A model generated the notes under the pieces. That model was not told the origin of the DNA. It did not search any database and saw nothing but the letters and a program-made list of their open reading frames with translations. A DNA stretch of 64,000 bases from Nordella sp. HKS 07 (GTDB lineage Bacteria > Pseudomonadota > Alphaproteobacteria > Rhizobiales > Aestuariivirgaceae), in assembly GCF_011046735.1 (NCBI RefSeq), contig NZ_CP049258.1, forward strand, positions 6,342,001 through 6,406,000, given 5' to 3'. The position numbers were made by a program, and so were the translations under genes. Position 1 is the first letter of the stretch, and each line of letters begins with the position of its first letter. Below, piece by piece: positions 1 to 8,936 of this stretch.

Positions 1-1
1 T

Positions 2-2275
2 GGGATTGAGGACCGAGTTGAGGTGCTTGGGGTGGATGTTCCGCCTAATGTACAGAACGGCCAAACTGCGCCAGCGGCATCCTTCCTCTTTCCCAAATGG
101 GGGGCCAATCCTCGCCACAAGGACATCTTCTTCGAACTCGACTATAAAGACGAGATTGGTGTAAACCCCTTCACACATGCCTATGCTTTGGCAGTCCAGG
201 GGCTCTTTTCCGGCGCGCTCGCGTCTGAAATCGGCAACAAGGACAATCAAGATGGAATCAACGTTCACCTTGACATTGGGCTCGCTCCTCAGGCCGGGTA
301 TGAGACGCTCTATGGCAATTGGGGCAACGGCGGAACGCACGGAGCGGAAGCTGCTCGCAACACCTGGCAACTCCAGTACCCGGGCCACGACAATCGAAAG
401 GAGCCCTGGTTCTTCCCCGTCGTGGAGTATGGGACAGCAGGCACAGGCAGTTTCGGATTCAACGACCAGACTTGGCACGAGTTCAGCCATACGCTGCTTA
501 TTGGGCACGAGAGCGTCAGGGGCGGGCTGAACAGTTCGGTGGTGACGCCCGCGCTGGTTTCCTATACCCAATGGCGAAATCCGGATGCCAAGTTCCTGGG
601 GAACCAATTCCTGGAGAGTGGGATCAACTCTTCGAGTCTTTGCGAGTCGAGCAATGAGATCGGAACGGCGCTCTCAGACCCGAGCTACCGGAGCTACTTG
701 CTGAACAATCACGGAATCTGGTCTGACGCCAACACCGTTGATTGGAACCGGGATGGAGTCATCACCAATTGCACCACCGGCGGTCGGGTAAAGGCGAACC
801 TCTCGGCTGGTCCAATCGACAACGATGCCCCGGTTCAAGGCGAGCAGACTCTCTCGAAGACCGACGGGACCGCGGGCGGGAGCTTCGGAGTTGGTTCAGG
901 CGACGTCGTTGGCACCATTGTTGGCGCCCCCCAGATGGTTCGCCTAGGCAGCGCCCCCAATAGCTTCTTGTATATCTTCTATGCGAAAACGGATCCTTCG
1001 TATGGGACGAGGCTCTATTACCGAGCCGGCAGAGTCGGCAGTGACAAGTCGATTGGTGGATGCGCGAGCAGCGCGGGCATGGAGTTCCTGGGAAACGGCT
1101 GGGGCCCTGGCACAACGACTCCGTGCATCACCTGGTCGAACGCGGCACTTGTTTCTCTGATACACGGTCTCAAACGCTTCGCCGTGACAGCGTTGTCGGA
1201 CCGAATTGAAATTGCCGCCAGCAACTCGAGCGATAGCAATATCCACTTCTATCATCTCTCCAGTCAGAACAACTCCACAGGATTGATGGGCACCGGCCCC
1301 TCCCTTGTCGGCGGTCTCAAACTCAGTTCTTCACCGAGAAGCGACCTGCAATACGAGATTGTACGGGCTCCCCTTCTTACCGGTGACAAGGTCAATGAGC
1401 ACCTGGCGTTGTTTTGGATCGACACCAATACCAGGGAACTTCGGTGGGCAAGCAAGCCTGCTGGTACGACTCAGGTGCCGATCCTGCGCGGCGCACTCTG
1501 GAACGACGCGAGCCCTTCAGTCGGCCTTGTTGCGCATGATAACTCATCCCTCTCGCTCGCGTCTTGGGGGACAGGGATGACCGGAAGCTTGGCGCGCGAG
1601 ACGTTCCTCTTCTTCCACAACAGTCGCGGAACCGGCAGCATTTACAAGCTTGATCCAGCAAGCGAGAAGTGGGTGGACATCACGAGCACAGCTCTCCCGA
1701 ACGGGAACTGCTCGACACTCGGTCAGAAAATTGGCTTCAGGTTCCAGGAGGCCGTCAATAGCTCAGGCGATATCCTTCAAGCAGGCAAGGGTCACTTCTA
1801 TCTAACCTATCTGAACTGCGGCGGGCCTGCTGTCGTGACCTTGAACAGCGGAACGGTGAACGGCAAGCCCACGGCGCTCAGCGCGACCCGGAAGCCGTCG
1901 GCGTATCTGACCTTCGACAGGGGGATAAGAGCCTTTCCGAACCAGGGGCACCCAATCTACGGGGTCACCGGCATCGCCTACTACTCCGACTCTTTCGTAA
2001 CGTCGCTCAAGGAAGCGTATGTCGATGCAGATGGTGCCCTGCAGTTTCTCCCCTTCGCTGACGGCATCTTGAAAATGCAGTACAAGCCGACCAATCAGTT
2101 CAAAATACTCGAAGCCACGATTTGCCGGGCACTGAAATCACACCCCCAGACCGGCCTTTCATCATGGTCTGCCGACTGGGCGGCAAGCGATGCTTTCTGT
2201 GGCAACAACGGTATGCGATTCAGCATGGATCCGAAGAACTTTGTGCCCTCTACCCAGACGCTTTGGGGCTATTGA
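2..2275 (+). CDS. secreted HEXXH zinc metalloprotease-like protein, 5' truncated
   Basis: The reading frame is open to the window edge; a GTG at 23 is in frame but the codons before it are coding-like, so the start probably lies outside. Counting from that GTG, HEFSH is at residues 152-156 with another His at 162 (HEFSHTLLIGH), a zinc-protease-like pattern; the metzincin Gly normally at position 8 of that motif is replaced by Leu. An early KDIFFELDY segment and a VDWNRDGVI Ca-loop-like segment (about residues 239-247) are features I associate with large secreted bacterial metalloproteases. The remaining roughly 450 residues look beta-rich, perhaps a propeller, without a recognised domain. Codon use is less GC-biased than in genes further right, which suggests transfer. 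Substrate unknown. Confidence 0.6.
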   Translation, partial: GIEDRVEVLGVDVPPNVQNGQTAPAASFLFPKWGANPRHKDIFFELDYKDEIGVNPFTHAYALAVQGLFSGALASEIGNKDNQDGINVHLDIGLAPQAGYETLYGNWGNGGTHGAEAARNTWQLQYPGHDNRKEPWFFPVVEYGTAGTGSFGFNDQTWHEFSHTLLIGHESVRGGLNSSVVTPALVSYTQWRNPDAKFLGNQFLESGINSSSLCESSNEIGTALSDPSYRSYLLNNHGIWSDANTVDWNRDGVITNCTTGGRVKANLSAGPIDNDAPVQGEQTLSKTDGTAGGSFGVGSGDVVGTIVGAPQMVRLGSAPNSFLYIFYAKTDPSYGTRLYYRAGRVGSDKSIGGCASSAGMEFLGNGWGPGTTTPCITWSNAALVSLIHGLKRFAVTALSDRIEIAASNSSDSNIHFYHLSSQNNSTGLMGTGPSLVGGLKLSSSPRSDLQYEIVRAPLLTGDKVNEHLALFWIDTNTRELRWASKPAGTTQVPILRGALWNDASPSVGLVAHDNSSLSLASWGTGMTGSLARETFLFFHNSRGTGSIYKLDPASEKWVDITSTALPNGNCSTLGQKIGFRFQEAVNSSGDILQAGKGHFYLTYLNCGGPAVVTLNSGTVNGKPTALSATRKPSAYLTFDRGIRAFPNQGHPIYGVTGIAYYSDSFVTSLKEAYVDADGALQFLPFADGILKMQYKPTNQFKILEATICRALKSHPQTGLSSWSADWAASDAFCGNNGMRFSMDPKNFVPSTQTLWGY

Positions 2276-2277
2276 GC

Positions 2278-2517
2278 CACCTCCAGCGGGAATCAAAGGA
2301 GTCAGTAACGGGGACCGCTATCGACGCATGTAGTTGGCTGACACAAACGCCTCAGCAAGTGATCGCCGAATTCTTCGAACTCTGGTGGAAGCGCCATGGT
2401 GATCGTCCGATTGCGCTCCGCGAGCCTGATGAGCAAGCCTACCGAACAATCGACCCACATAACCGCGGCTGCCAGTTTATGTCTTCGCAGTTCGAGAAGC
2501 TGAATGGCACCCGCATG
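2278..2517 (+). pseudogene. coding-like remnant, perhaps C-terminus of a mobile-element primase/helicase
   Basis: In the frame beginning at 2278 the sequence reads like protein, including FFELWWKRHGDRPIALRE and IDPHNRGCQFMSSQFEKLNG, followed by GTRM, but there is no start of its own after the metalloprotease stop and no proper end. The pattern FxxWWxxHGDRP...DPxxRGxQ...LxGTR resembles, from memory only, the C-terminal end of primase/helicase-like proteins of plasmids and integrative elements. The reading breaks off at the palindromic repeat starting at 2520. It is best seen as a decayed gene fragment; the family assignment is weak. Confidence 0.3.
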
Positions 2518-2519
2518 GC

Positions 2520-2567
2520 GCAAATCCTTATCGCCAAAGTCTTCAACTTTGGCGGGATTTGCTCTAA
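2520..2567. repeat. palindromic repeat, type A copy 1
   Basis: Inverted repeat with outer arms GCAAATCC / GGATTTGC and inner arms CGCCAAAG / CTTTGGCG around a short loop. Nearly identical to the copy at 46233-46282. On the minus strand its TTAG end supplies the TAG stop of the flavin reductase gene (2566-2564). Member of the dispersed family also found at 31741, 34792 and 36545. Confidence 0.85.
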
Positions 2568-3160
2568 TCCGGCCGGCGCATCCGCCAGGCCTGTTCCACG
2601 GTCGCATATTCGCTGTAGCCCATGCGGGCGATCGGCCGCATGGCGGCGGTGTCGACGCGGCCGTCATGGATGAAACGGTCGTCGATATAGACGCCGACGA
2701 CGCGCCCGATGATCGCATATTGGTGCGCATCGCCGTGATTGTCCGGCAAGGGTACGATCTGGAACAGGCGGCATTCGAGCGCCGCCGGGCTTTCCTTCAC
2801 GCGAGGCGGCTTGACGAAGCGCGATGGCTCGGGCGTCAGGCCGGCGAGCTTGAACTCGTCGACATCGGGGCCCACCCGGGCCGACGACATGTTCATCGGC
2901 TCGCGCAGATCATAGGTCGCGAGATTGATGACGAACTCGCCCGTCGCCTCGATATTGGTGAGCGAGTCCTTCATGCCGCCCGAGCCGATCACGACATAAT
3001 GCGGCTGCTCGGCGATGGCGTTGAAGAAGCTGTAGGGCGCCAGATTGGGCACACCCGACTTCGCCATGCTCGAGACCCAGCCGATCGGGCGCGGCGCCAC
3101 GATCGCCTTGAAGGGATCATTGGGCAAACCGTGCTTGTTGTCGATGGCGTCGTAATGCAT
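2564..3160 (-). CDS. flavin reductase-like FMN-binding protein
   Basis: 198 residues, the usual size of the flavin reductase-like (FMN-binding split barrel) family. The N-terminal FKAIVAPRPIGWVSSM block is the characteristic entry to the FMN site, followed by NLAPYSFFNAI and GEFVINLATYDL. Such proteins bind FMN and reduce flavin with NAD(P)H or act as small oxidoreductases; the substrate is not predictable. Last gene of a three-gene minus-strand operon with the nitroreductase and HAD genes: its ATG shares one base with the HAD stop (TGATG). The stop codon TAG lies inside a palindromic repeat, so the extreme C-terminus may have been set by insertion of that repeat. Confidence 0.85.
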   Translation of the reverse strand: MHYDAIDNKHGLPNDPFKAIVAPRPIGWVSSMAKSGVPNLAPYSFFNAIAEQPHYVVIGSGGMKDSLTNIEATGEFVINLATYDLREPMNMSSARVGPDVDEFKLAGLTPEPSRFVKPPRVKESPAALECRLFQIVPLPDNHGDAHQYAIIGRVVGVYIDDRFIHDGRVDTAAMRPIARMGYSEYATVEQAWRMRRPD

Positions 3161-3870
3161 CAGCCGAGCCTTCTGAGCAGCGCCGGCAGGTCGGCGATGC
3201 TGTCGATCACATGATCAGCGAGCGGCGCCAGGTGATCCCGGTCCGAATTACCGGTGAGCACGCCGATGGCAAGCCCCGCGCCCGCATCATGCGCGGTCTC
3301 CATGTCGTGCGGATTGTCGCCGACCATCGCCACTTCATCCGCCCTGATGCCGATCGCATCGGCGAAGGCATGGATCATGTCGCCATGAGGCTTGGGCCGC
3401 GCCACGCTGTCGGCGCCGAGAATGACGTCGAACAGATCCGCCGCGTCGAGGGCGCGCATATGGAGAACGGCGGAGGCCGCGGTATCGTTCGTGCCGACGC
3501 CGAGCCTGAGCTTCATTGCATGGAGCTCGTCGAGCACCGGCTTCAGCGGCATCAATGTCTTCAGGTGCTTCATGCCCAGATGTGCGTAATCGACATTGAG
3601 GAGCCGCATCTTCGCAACGATGCCGGCTTCATCGAGGTCCGGCCACCAGACATTGACGATGTCGCGCGTGGTGCCTTGCGCCAGCACCGAGCCGGCGCGG
3701 AAGGCGCCGGCTTCGGGGTCAAAACCCGCCGCGACGAATTTGGCCTCTATCTCGTCGGCGCCGAGATCGGCGAAGACGTCCGCCAGAAGCTCGCGATAGA
3801 CCGGCACCCAGGTGCCGGTCACGTCGATCAGCGTGCCGTCCTTATCGAAGAGAACGCCCTTGATCGCCAT
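3160..3870 (-). CDS. HAD-superfamily hydrolase, phosphoglycolate phosphatase-like
   Basis: 236 residues. Motif I DKDGTLID near residue 9 gives the nucleophile and acid/base aspartates, GTNDTAAS serves as motif II, the Lys of ARPKPHGDM as motif III and MVGDNPHDMETA as motif IV, so all catalytic HAD elements are present. The alpha-helical cap between motifs I and II fits the Gph-type subfamily. Likely a small phosphate-ester hydrolase in the cytoplasm; the true substrate is uncertain. It starts 4 nt after the nitroreductase stop and overlaps the flavin reductase start by one base, so the three genes are probably co-transcribed. Confidence 0.85.
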   Translation of the reverse strand: MAIKGVLFDKDGTLIDVTGTWVPVYRELLADVFADLGADEIEAKFVAAGFDPEAGAFRAGSVLAQGTTRDIVNVWWPDLDEAGIVAKMRLLNVDYAHLGMKHLKTLMPLKPVLDELHAMKLRLGVGTNDTAASAVLHMRALDAADLFDVILGADSVARPKPHGDMIHAFADAIGIRADEVAMVGDNPHDMETAHDAGAGLAIGVLTGNSDRDHLAPLADHVIDSIADLPALLRRLG

Positions 3871-3874
3871 GGCT

Positions 3875-4462
3875 TCAGCCGTGCCAGCGCGTGACGAGCG
3901 TCTGTGGATCGGGTCTGGGCCGGTCCTCGAGCGGCGCCTGGGGCGTGCCGAAATAGACGATTCCGACCACCTTCTCCGTCTCGCTCAAGCCCATCGCTTT
4001 GGCGATCTCCTGGTCATAGGCGATCCAGTCGGTGTTCCATTGCGCGCCGATGCCGAGGGCGGCGGCCGCCAGCAGCATGTTCTGGGTGAGCGCCCCGGCG
4101 GAAAGCAGCTGCTCCCATTCGGGGATCTTCACATGCGGCGCGGCCTTGGAGACGACCACGATGACGGTGGGGGCGCGCAGAAACAGGTTGCGCTGGAATT
4201 CGAGCGAATCGGCGCCGTGCTCGGGGTGGAGCGTTTGCCAGCGCGTCTTGAGGACGTCGCCGAATTTGCCGCGGGCCTCGCCCTCGAACAGGACGAAGCG
4301 CCAGGGGGCGAGCTTGCCATGGTCGGGCACGCGCACCGCGATATCGAGAATAGTCTGCAGTTGCTGAGCGGTAGGCCCCGGCGCTCCCATGGTTTTCACG
4401 GAGGCCGATTTGCGGGTTTTGAGGAGGGAAAGGGCGGAGGAAGTGTCATTGAGGCTGGTCAT
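3875..4462 (-). CDS. nitroreductase family protein (YdjA-like)
   Basis: 195 residues from the ATG at 4462 (MTSLNDTSSALSLLKTRKSA); an upstream TTG at 4513 would add a hydrophobic stretch not expected for this family, so the ATG is preferred. Family features: RKSASVK near the N-terminus for FMN phosphate binding, VRVPDHGKLAPWRFVLFEG typical of the short YdjA-type nitroreductases, and a C-terminal VGIVYFGTP block. Expected to be a homodimeric FMN enzyme reducing nitro or quinone compounds with NAD(P)H; physiological substrate unknown. First gene of the operon with HAD phosphatase and flavin reductase. Confidence 0.88.
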   Translation of the reverse strand: MTSLNDTSSALSLLKTRKSASVKTMGAPGPTAQQLQTILDIAVRVPDHGKLAPWRFVLFEGEARGKFGDVLKTRWQTLHPEHGADSLEFQRNLFLRAPTVIVVVSKAAPHVKIPEWEQLLSAGALTQNMLLAAAALGIGAQWNTDWIAYDQEIAKAMGLSETEKVVGIVYFGTPQAPLEDRPRPDPQTLVTRWHG

Positions 4463-4631
4463 GGGCGCCAAACAAAGGGCCCCGCCGGCCAAAGTCAAGA
4501 TCGGAAACAACAAAGCTCAAATGCGCCGATTGCCGTTAACCAATAATTAAGCATAAGGTTGAGGCCGGGCACCAAAGAGTGTTGGCTCTGACAGCCGGCC
4601 GGACGGTCGTGGGGAAACAGGGAGTTCGAGA

Positions 4632-5513
4632 ATGCATCAGGGCCGCCAAATACTCGTTCTTCTGGCGGCACTGCTCCTGCCCTCGCCTACGCTCGCCGCC
4701 CCCTCGACCGCCGCCATCGATCGGACCCCGGAGATCGAGGAAGTCCGCAACGACGTCGCTTCCGAGATCCGCATCGAGATGACCAGCCCCGGCCAGGAAG
4801 GGCTCTCCCTCAATGCGCGTCTGAGCGAGGATGGCGGCCTCATCAATCTGCCGATTTCGTGGCGGGTGAAGGGCTTTGGCGGTGAGACCCTCCTCACCCG
4901 CGATGCCGACTTCGCCGAACTTGCCGCCGAGCCCGGCGACTACATCGTCGAGGCGCGCTACGGCATGATCGAGATCGAGCGCAAGGTCACCCTGCTCGCC
5001 GGCCAGCATCTCGGCGTCACTTTCGTGCTCAATGCCGGCGGCCTGCGCATCCTGCCCAAGCTGCAGCAGATCGGCCTGCCCGCCGCCCGTCCCTTCACCA
5101 GCATCTACAAGGTGTCCGGCATCGACGGCGGCTCGCTGGTGGCGATCACCGAGGAGCCCGGCGAGATCCTGCGCGTCGGCGCCGGTTCCTATCGCATCGA
5201 AAGCCGTTTCCAGCCCGGCAACGCCTCGGCGATGACGGAAGTCACAGTGAAGCCGGGTCTGCTTTCGGCGGTCGAGATCGACCTGAGCGCCGGCATCGCC
5301 CGCCTCGCCGCACCCGGCGCGGACGACCGCGATGTCGTCTGGTTCATCACCGATGCCAAAGGGCAAGCACTGCCCGGCGTCCCCGGCCCCGCCGCCGATG
5401 TCGTGCTGAAGCCTGGCCGCTACAAGCTCCGTACACAAATCGATGGGCGCGAGAAGGACTCGATCTTCACCATCGAGCCCGGCAAGATCAGCGCCATCAT
5501 CCAGGCGAACTGA
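4632..5513 (+). CDS. secreted hypothetical protein with repeated beta-sandwich-like modules
   Basis: 293 residues beginning with a clear signal peptide (MHQGRQILVLLAALLLPSPTLAA), so exported to the periplasm. The mature part contains at least three similar stretches of the form W/Y-x-V...G-x-Y-x-I/L-x-x...x-V-x-x-G (around EPGDYIVEARYG, GAGSYRIESRF and KPGRYKLRTQIDG), resembling short PEGA- or carboxypeptidase-regulatory-like beta-sandwich repeats. No catalytic motif seen. It stands alone between a divergent operon and a repeat region. Possibly a surface or cell-envelope structural protein, but I do not recognise a named family. Confidence 0.7.
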   Translation: MHQGRQILVLLAALLLPSPTLAAPSTAAIDRTPEIEEVRNDVASEIRIEMTSPGQEGLSLNARLSEDGGLINLPISWRVKGFGGETLLTRDADFAELAAEPGDYIVEARYGMIEIERKVTLLAGQHLGVTFVLNAGGLRILPKLQQIGLPAARPFTSIYKVSGIDGGSLVAITEEPGEILRVGAGSYRIESRFQPGNASAMTEVTVKPGLLSAVEIDLSAGIARLAAPGADDRDVVWFITDAKGQALPGVPGPAADVVLKPGRYKLRTQIDGREKDSIFTIEPGKISAIIQAN

Positions 5514-5529
5514 GTTTCAGCGCAGTACT

Positions 5530-5668
5530 GCCTACTACCCTCACCCTGAGGCGCCCGCAGAAGGCGGGCCTCGAAGGATGGCAAGCGGCAAGGCCTGTGG
5601 ACCTGGATCATGCTTCGAGGCTCCCCCGGCTCGAGGCCGGGGTCGCGCCTCAGCATGAGGGTGTGTTG
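5530..5668. repeat. composite inverted repeat of the CCCTCACCCTGAGG type
   Basis: Left unit (about 5533-5580) reads CCCTCACCCTGAGGCGCCCG then GGGCCTCGAAGGATG; right unit (about 5607-5668) reads CATGCTTCGAGGCTCC then GCGCCTCAGCATGAGGGTG, an approximate inverted copy. Related units are common between genes in Rhizobiales. A single unit of the same family lies at 30024-30083. Sits between convergent genes, so it may also act as a hairpin terminator. Confidence 0.8.
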
Positions 5669-5720
5669 CAGTCTAAAATCATCGCGCTTTAACGAGCCGG
5701 CCAGGCTCTGGTCGCCCGCC

Positions 5721-8700
5721 TCAAAAGGCGGCGATCGTGTCATCGAGCACCTTGGTGGCGCGGACGAAGTTGAGCTTGCGTCCGAAAGCGGCGACGCGGT
5801 GGAGTTCTTCCTGCGCCTCTTGCGAGCGTTCTCCCTGGCCGATGCGGCTCAGGATACGGGCCCGGTCGATGAGGAACTGGGCCCAGGGAAAGGGTTCTTT
5901 GGCGGCATAGGCCTCTAGCGCCTGGGTGAATTCCTCGGCCTCCTGCCAGTCGCGCCGCTTCAGGGCCGCCGTCATCATGTGGCTGTTGAAATACATGTGA
6001 TTGTGGCTGGGCGCTCCGGACGCCAATATGGCCCGGGCCTTCTCGATATGGCGTTCGCGTTCCTCGTCGCTCGCCGCGAGCTCGGCCAGCAGGCCAAGCA
6101 CGATGGGACCCATATAGTTGAGCCCGGTCTCCTCGCACAGCTGATAGGCGAGACGCGTATAATAGTGGGCCTCATCAAACTTGCCGTCGACCATGGCAAG
6201 TTCGGCGAAGAACATCTTGCTCTCCGCCTCGAAGCGCTTGGCGCCGAGCGCGATGGCGATCTCGTCGGCTTTCGCCGCATGCACGCGCGCCGCCGCGAGC
6301 TCGTCGGCCTCGAACAGCGCGAAATAGCTGCAATGATGAGCGATCATCGCCGCCCGGGGTGCTCCGGCGCGCTCGGCGAGCGCCAGCGCTTCACGATTAT
6401 AGTCATTGGCCTCACGCCACTCGCCGATCGACAAGGCCGCGATGGCGCACATCGGCAGATTGGCGGCCTCGATCCGCCCGAAACCCTCCTGGCGCGCCAG
6501 TGCCACGCAGCGCGTGAAGGCGTCATGGGCGCTGAGCATGCGGCCATCGGCGTAATAGCCGTCACCCAGGCCCCCCAGGGCGCGGATCTCGGCTTCGACC
6601 GATCCCGCTTCGCGCGCGAAATCGAGCGCCTTCTGATGCGCGGCCAGGCATTCGGCGTGCCGGCCCTGCGGGAACAGGAGATTGCCACGCAGAAAATAGG
6701 CGCGCGACAGATCATGCAGAAGCTTGTCCTCCTCGGCGATCGCCATGGCGCGGTCGAGCGCCGCATTCGCCTCACTGAAGCGGTCGGCGAGCCTGAGGCT
6801 TTGCGCGAAGCCGATATTGGCGCGGCAGACGAGCGCGCGCTCCTCGCCGGCGAGTTTCAGCGCTTCGGGCCAGACCGCGAGCGAAGGAGCGATCTGCCCG
6901 GTCTCGAGCAGCATCTCGCCGCGCCGCGTCAGGAGCTCGGCCTTGAATGGCCCTTCCCCGGCCAATGCCACGGCGCGCGCATTTAGCGCGATCGCCGTTT
7001 CATAATGATAGATCGCCCAGTCGGCCTGCGCCGCCGCGTCATAGGCGGCAGCGGCTCCCGGATCCTGCGCCTGATCGAGATGGCTCGCGGCGAGCAGCCG
7101 GTCGCGCGCCGTGAACCAGTGCGCCGCTTTGACATGCAGCGCCTGGCGGCGTGATTTGGGCAAGGTGCCATAGGTCGCCTCGCGCACCAGCGCATGGACG
7201 AATTCGAAGCCTTGCGCACCGGGCCGGATCAGGAAGGCGTCGATCAGAGCGCGCAGCGGGACGCTTGTCCCCTCCATCAAGTGGTCGATCTCGGCCTGGG
7301 TGAAGCGCTGGCCGAGCACCGAGGCCGTCTGCACGATGCGCCTGTCGGTCTCGCCCAGCCGGTCGAGCCGCGCGACGATGAGGCTCTGGATCGATTGCGG
7401 CAGCGCCTCGCCGCCCGCCCCGGTCTTATGATGGAGAAGCTGCACCAGGAACAGCGGATTGCCGGCGGCGCGCGCCAGCACATCCTTGACCAGAGCACTG
7501 CCGCCCTCGAGCATCTGCTCGGCGAGGCTCAGTGCATCCTTGTCGGGCAAGGCAGCCAGATCGATGGTGGTGAGCGGCGTCGGAGCGATGCGGGCGCGGA
7601 AACCCGCATCGAGCGGATCACCATCGGGACGCGCGGTCAGCAGCAGCGTGATCGGATGCGCCTCGGCGGCCTTGGCCAGCGCCGCCAGCACATCGAGGCC
7701 GTCCTCATCGATCCAATGAAGATCCTCGATCGCGATGAGAAGCGGCTTCGCCTGCGCCGCAAGCCCGGCGATCATGGTGAGCGTCCGGGCCCGGGCAGCC
7801 CGTCTGCCCGCCATGTCGAACGTATCGAAGACCCGGGCGAGCCGAGGCGGCAGGCCTATGCCCAGCAGATCATGGAGAAAGGTCTCGTCGCGCTCGCTGA
7901 GCTTGGCGCGGGTGACGAAAGCGGCCAGATCGTCGCCGCCGAGCAACGCCTGGGTGACCTGTGGGCGCAGCTGCGAATGGCTGCCGGCGCCAAAGCTCAT
8001 CACCGCCGCGGCGAGACAGCGGCAATTGCGGCCGCGCGCCGCCGCCACAGCCTGCTCCATCAGCCGGCTTTTGCCGATGCCAGCCTCACCGCGGATAAAG
8101 GCGATGCGGCCCGTCCGCTCTTTCGCGGTGATATCGAGCTGCGCTTCGATCTGGCGCAATTCCGCCTTGCGCCCGACAAAGCTTGGCGCCCCGATACCCT
8201 GCCTGACCTCGCCCGAAACCAGCTTGAAGACCACCTGCGCCTCGGCGAAGCCGTCGAGCCGGCGCGGCCCCATATCTTCCACCGCATGGCGATGCGCCAC
8301 CGCCTGGGCCAGATCTTCCGACAGCAGGATCTCGCCACTCCTGGCGAGGTCGCACAGGCGCGCCGCCAGATTCACCGAGGAACCGGTCATCGTATAGGGC
8401 CGGTGCACATCACTGCCGGTCGAGGCCGCCAGCACGGTGCCGGCGGCGAGGCCGCAATGCACCTCGATCCTGTCCTCGCCATAGCGGGCGGCGAGCGGCG
8501 CCAGCCCGGCGCTGATCCCCAGGGCGGCCGAGACCGCGCGCTCGGCATCATCGCCATGCGCGATGGGGGCGCCGAAGACCGCCATGACGCAATCGCCGAT
8601 ATGCTTGTCGACGGTGCCGCCGAGCTTGACGATCACGCCGTCGGCGATGGCGAAGAAATCATTGAGCAGCCTTTGCACGTCTTCCGGATCGCGCTCGCCG

Positions 8701-8936
8701 GAGAGCGCGGTAAAGCCCGAGAGATCGGCGAAGAGAACCGTGACCGGACGCAATTCGCTGTCCGGCGGACGAACTTCCGGCGCCGCGGTCAGGTTGGTGC
8801 CGCAGGCGCCGCAAAAGCGCGATCCCGGCGCATTCTGCGCCCCGCACGCCCGGCAGGCGAGCGCCAGCGCCGCCCCGCAGGCGGTGCAGAAGCGTTGGCC
8901 AGGCTTGGCTTGTGTGCCGCACGCCGTGCAGTTCAT
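5721..8936 (-). CDS. zinc-ribbon / class III adenylate cyclase / AAA-type ATPase / TPR signalling protein
   Basis: 1071 residues. Two tandem CxxC...CxxC zinc ribbons (Cys 3, 6, 17, 20 and 28, 31, 42, 45) lead into a class III nucleotide cyclase domain (about 60-240) with both metal aspartates (FADLSGF, IGDCVMAVF) and the catalytic Asn/Arg pair (GSSVNLAARL), so it looks active; the Lys before the second Asp favours ATP as substrate. An ATPase follows with Walker A GEAGIGKSR (283-291) and Walker B IAIEDLHWID, then a long C-terminal helical region of tetratricopeptide type. The arrangement is that of cytoplasmic cyclase-STAND-like sensors; the ligand is unknown. Its ATG overlaps the stop of the upstream Ntn hydrolase gene by 4 nt, indicating translational coupling. 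Confidence 0.9.
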   Translation of the reverse strand: MNCTACGTQAKPGQRFCTACGAALALACRACGAQNAPGSRFCGACGTNLTAAPEVRPPDSELRPVTVLFADLSGFTALSGERDPEDVQRLLNDFFAIADGVIVKLGGTVDKHIGDCVMAVFGAPIAHGDDAERAVSAALGISAGLAPLAARYGEDRIEVHCGLAAGTVLAASTGSDVHRPYTMTGSSVNLAARLCDLARSGEILLSEDLAQAVAHRHAVEDMGPRRLDGFAEAQVVFKLVSGEVRQGIGAPSFVGRKAELRQIEAQLDITAKERTGRIAFIRGEAGIGKSRLMEQAVAAARGRNCRCLAAAVMSFGAGSHSQLRPQVTQALLGGDDLAAFVTRAKLSERDETFLHDLLGIGLPPRLARVFDTFDMAGRRAARARTLTMIAGLAAQAKPLLIAIEDLHWIDEDGLDVLAALAKAAEAHPITLLLTARPDGDPLDAGFRARIAPTPLTTIDLAALPDKDALSLAEQMLEGGSALVKDVLARAAGNPLFLVQLLHHKTGAGGEALPQSIQSLIVARLDRLGETDRRIVQTASVLGQRFTQAEIDHLMEGTSVPLRALIDAFLIRPGAQGFEFVHALVREATYGTLPKSRRQALHVKAAHWFTARDRLLAASHLDQAQDPGAAAAYDAAAQADWAIYHYETAIALNARAVALAGEGPFKAELLTRRGEMLLETGQIAPSLAVWPEALKLAGEERALVCRANIGFAQSLRLADRFSEANAALDRAMAIAEEDKLLHDLSRAYFLRGNLLFPQGRHAECLAAHQKALDFAREAGSVEAEIRALGGLGDGYYADGRMLSAHDAFTRCVALARQEGFGRIEAANLPMCAIAALSIGEWREANDYNREALALAERAGAPRAAMIAHHCSYFALFEADELAAARVHAAKADEIAIALGAKRFEAESKMFFAELAMVDGKFDEAHYYTRLAYQLCEETGLNYMGPIVLGLLAELAASDEERERHIEKARAILASGAPSHNHMYFNSHMMTAALKRRDWQEAEEFTQALEAYAAKEPFPWAQFLIDRARILSRIGQGERSQEAQEELHRVAAFGRKLNFVRATKVLDDTIAAF

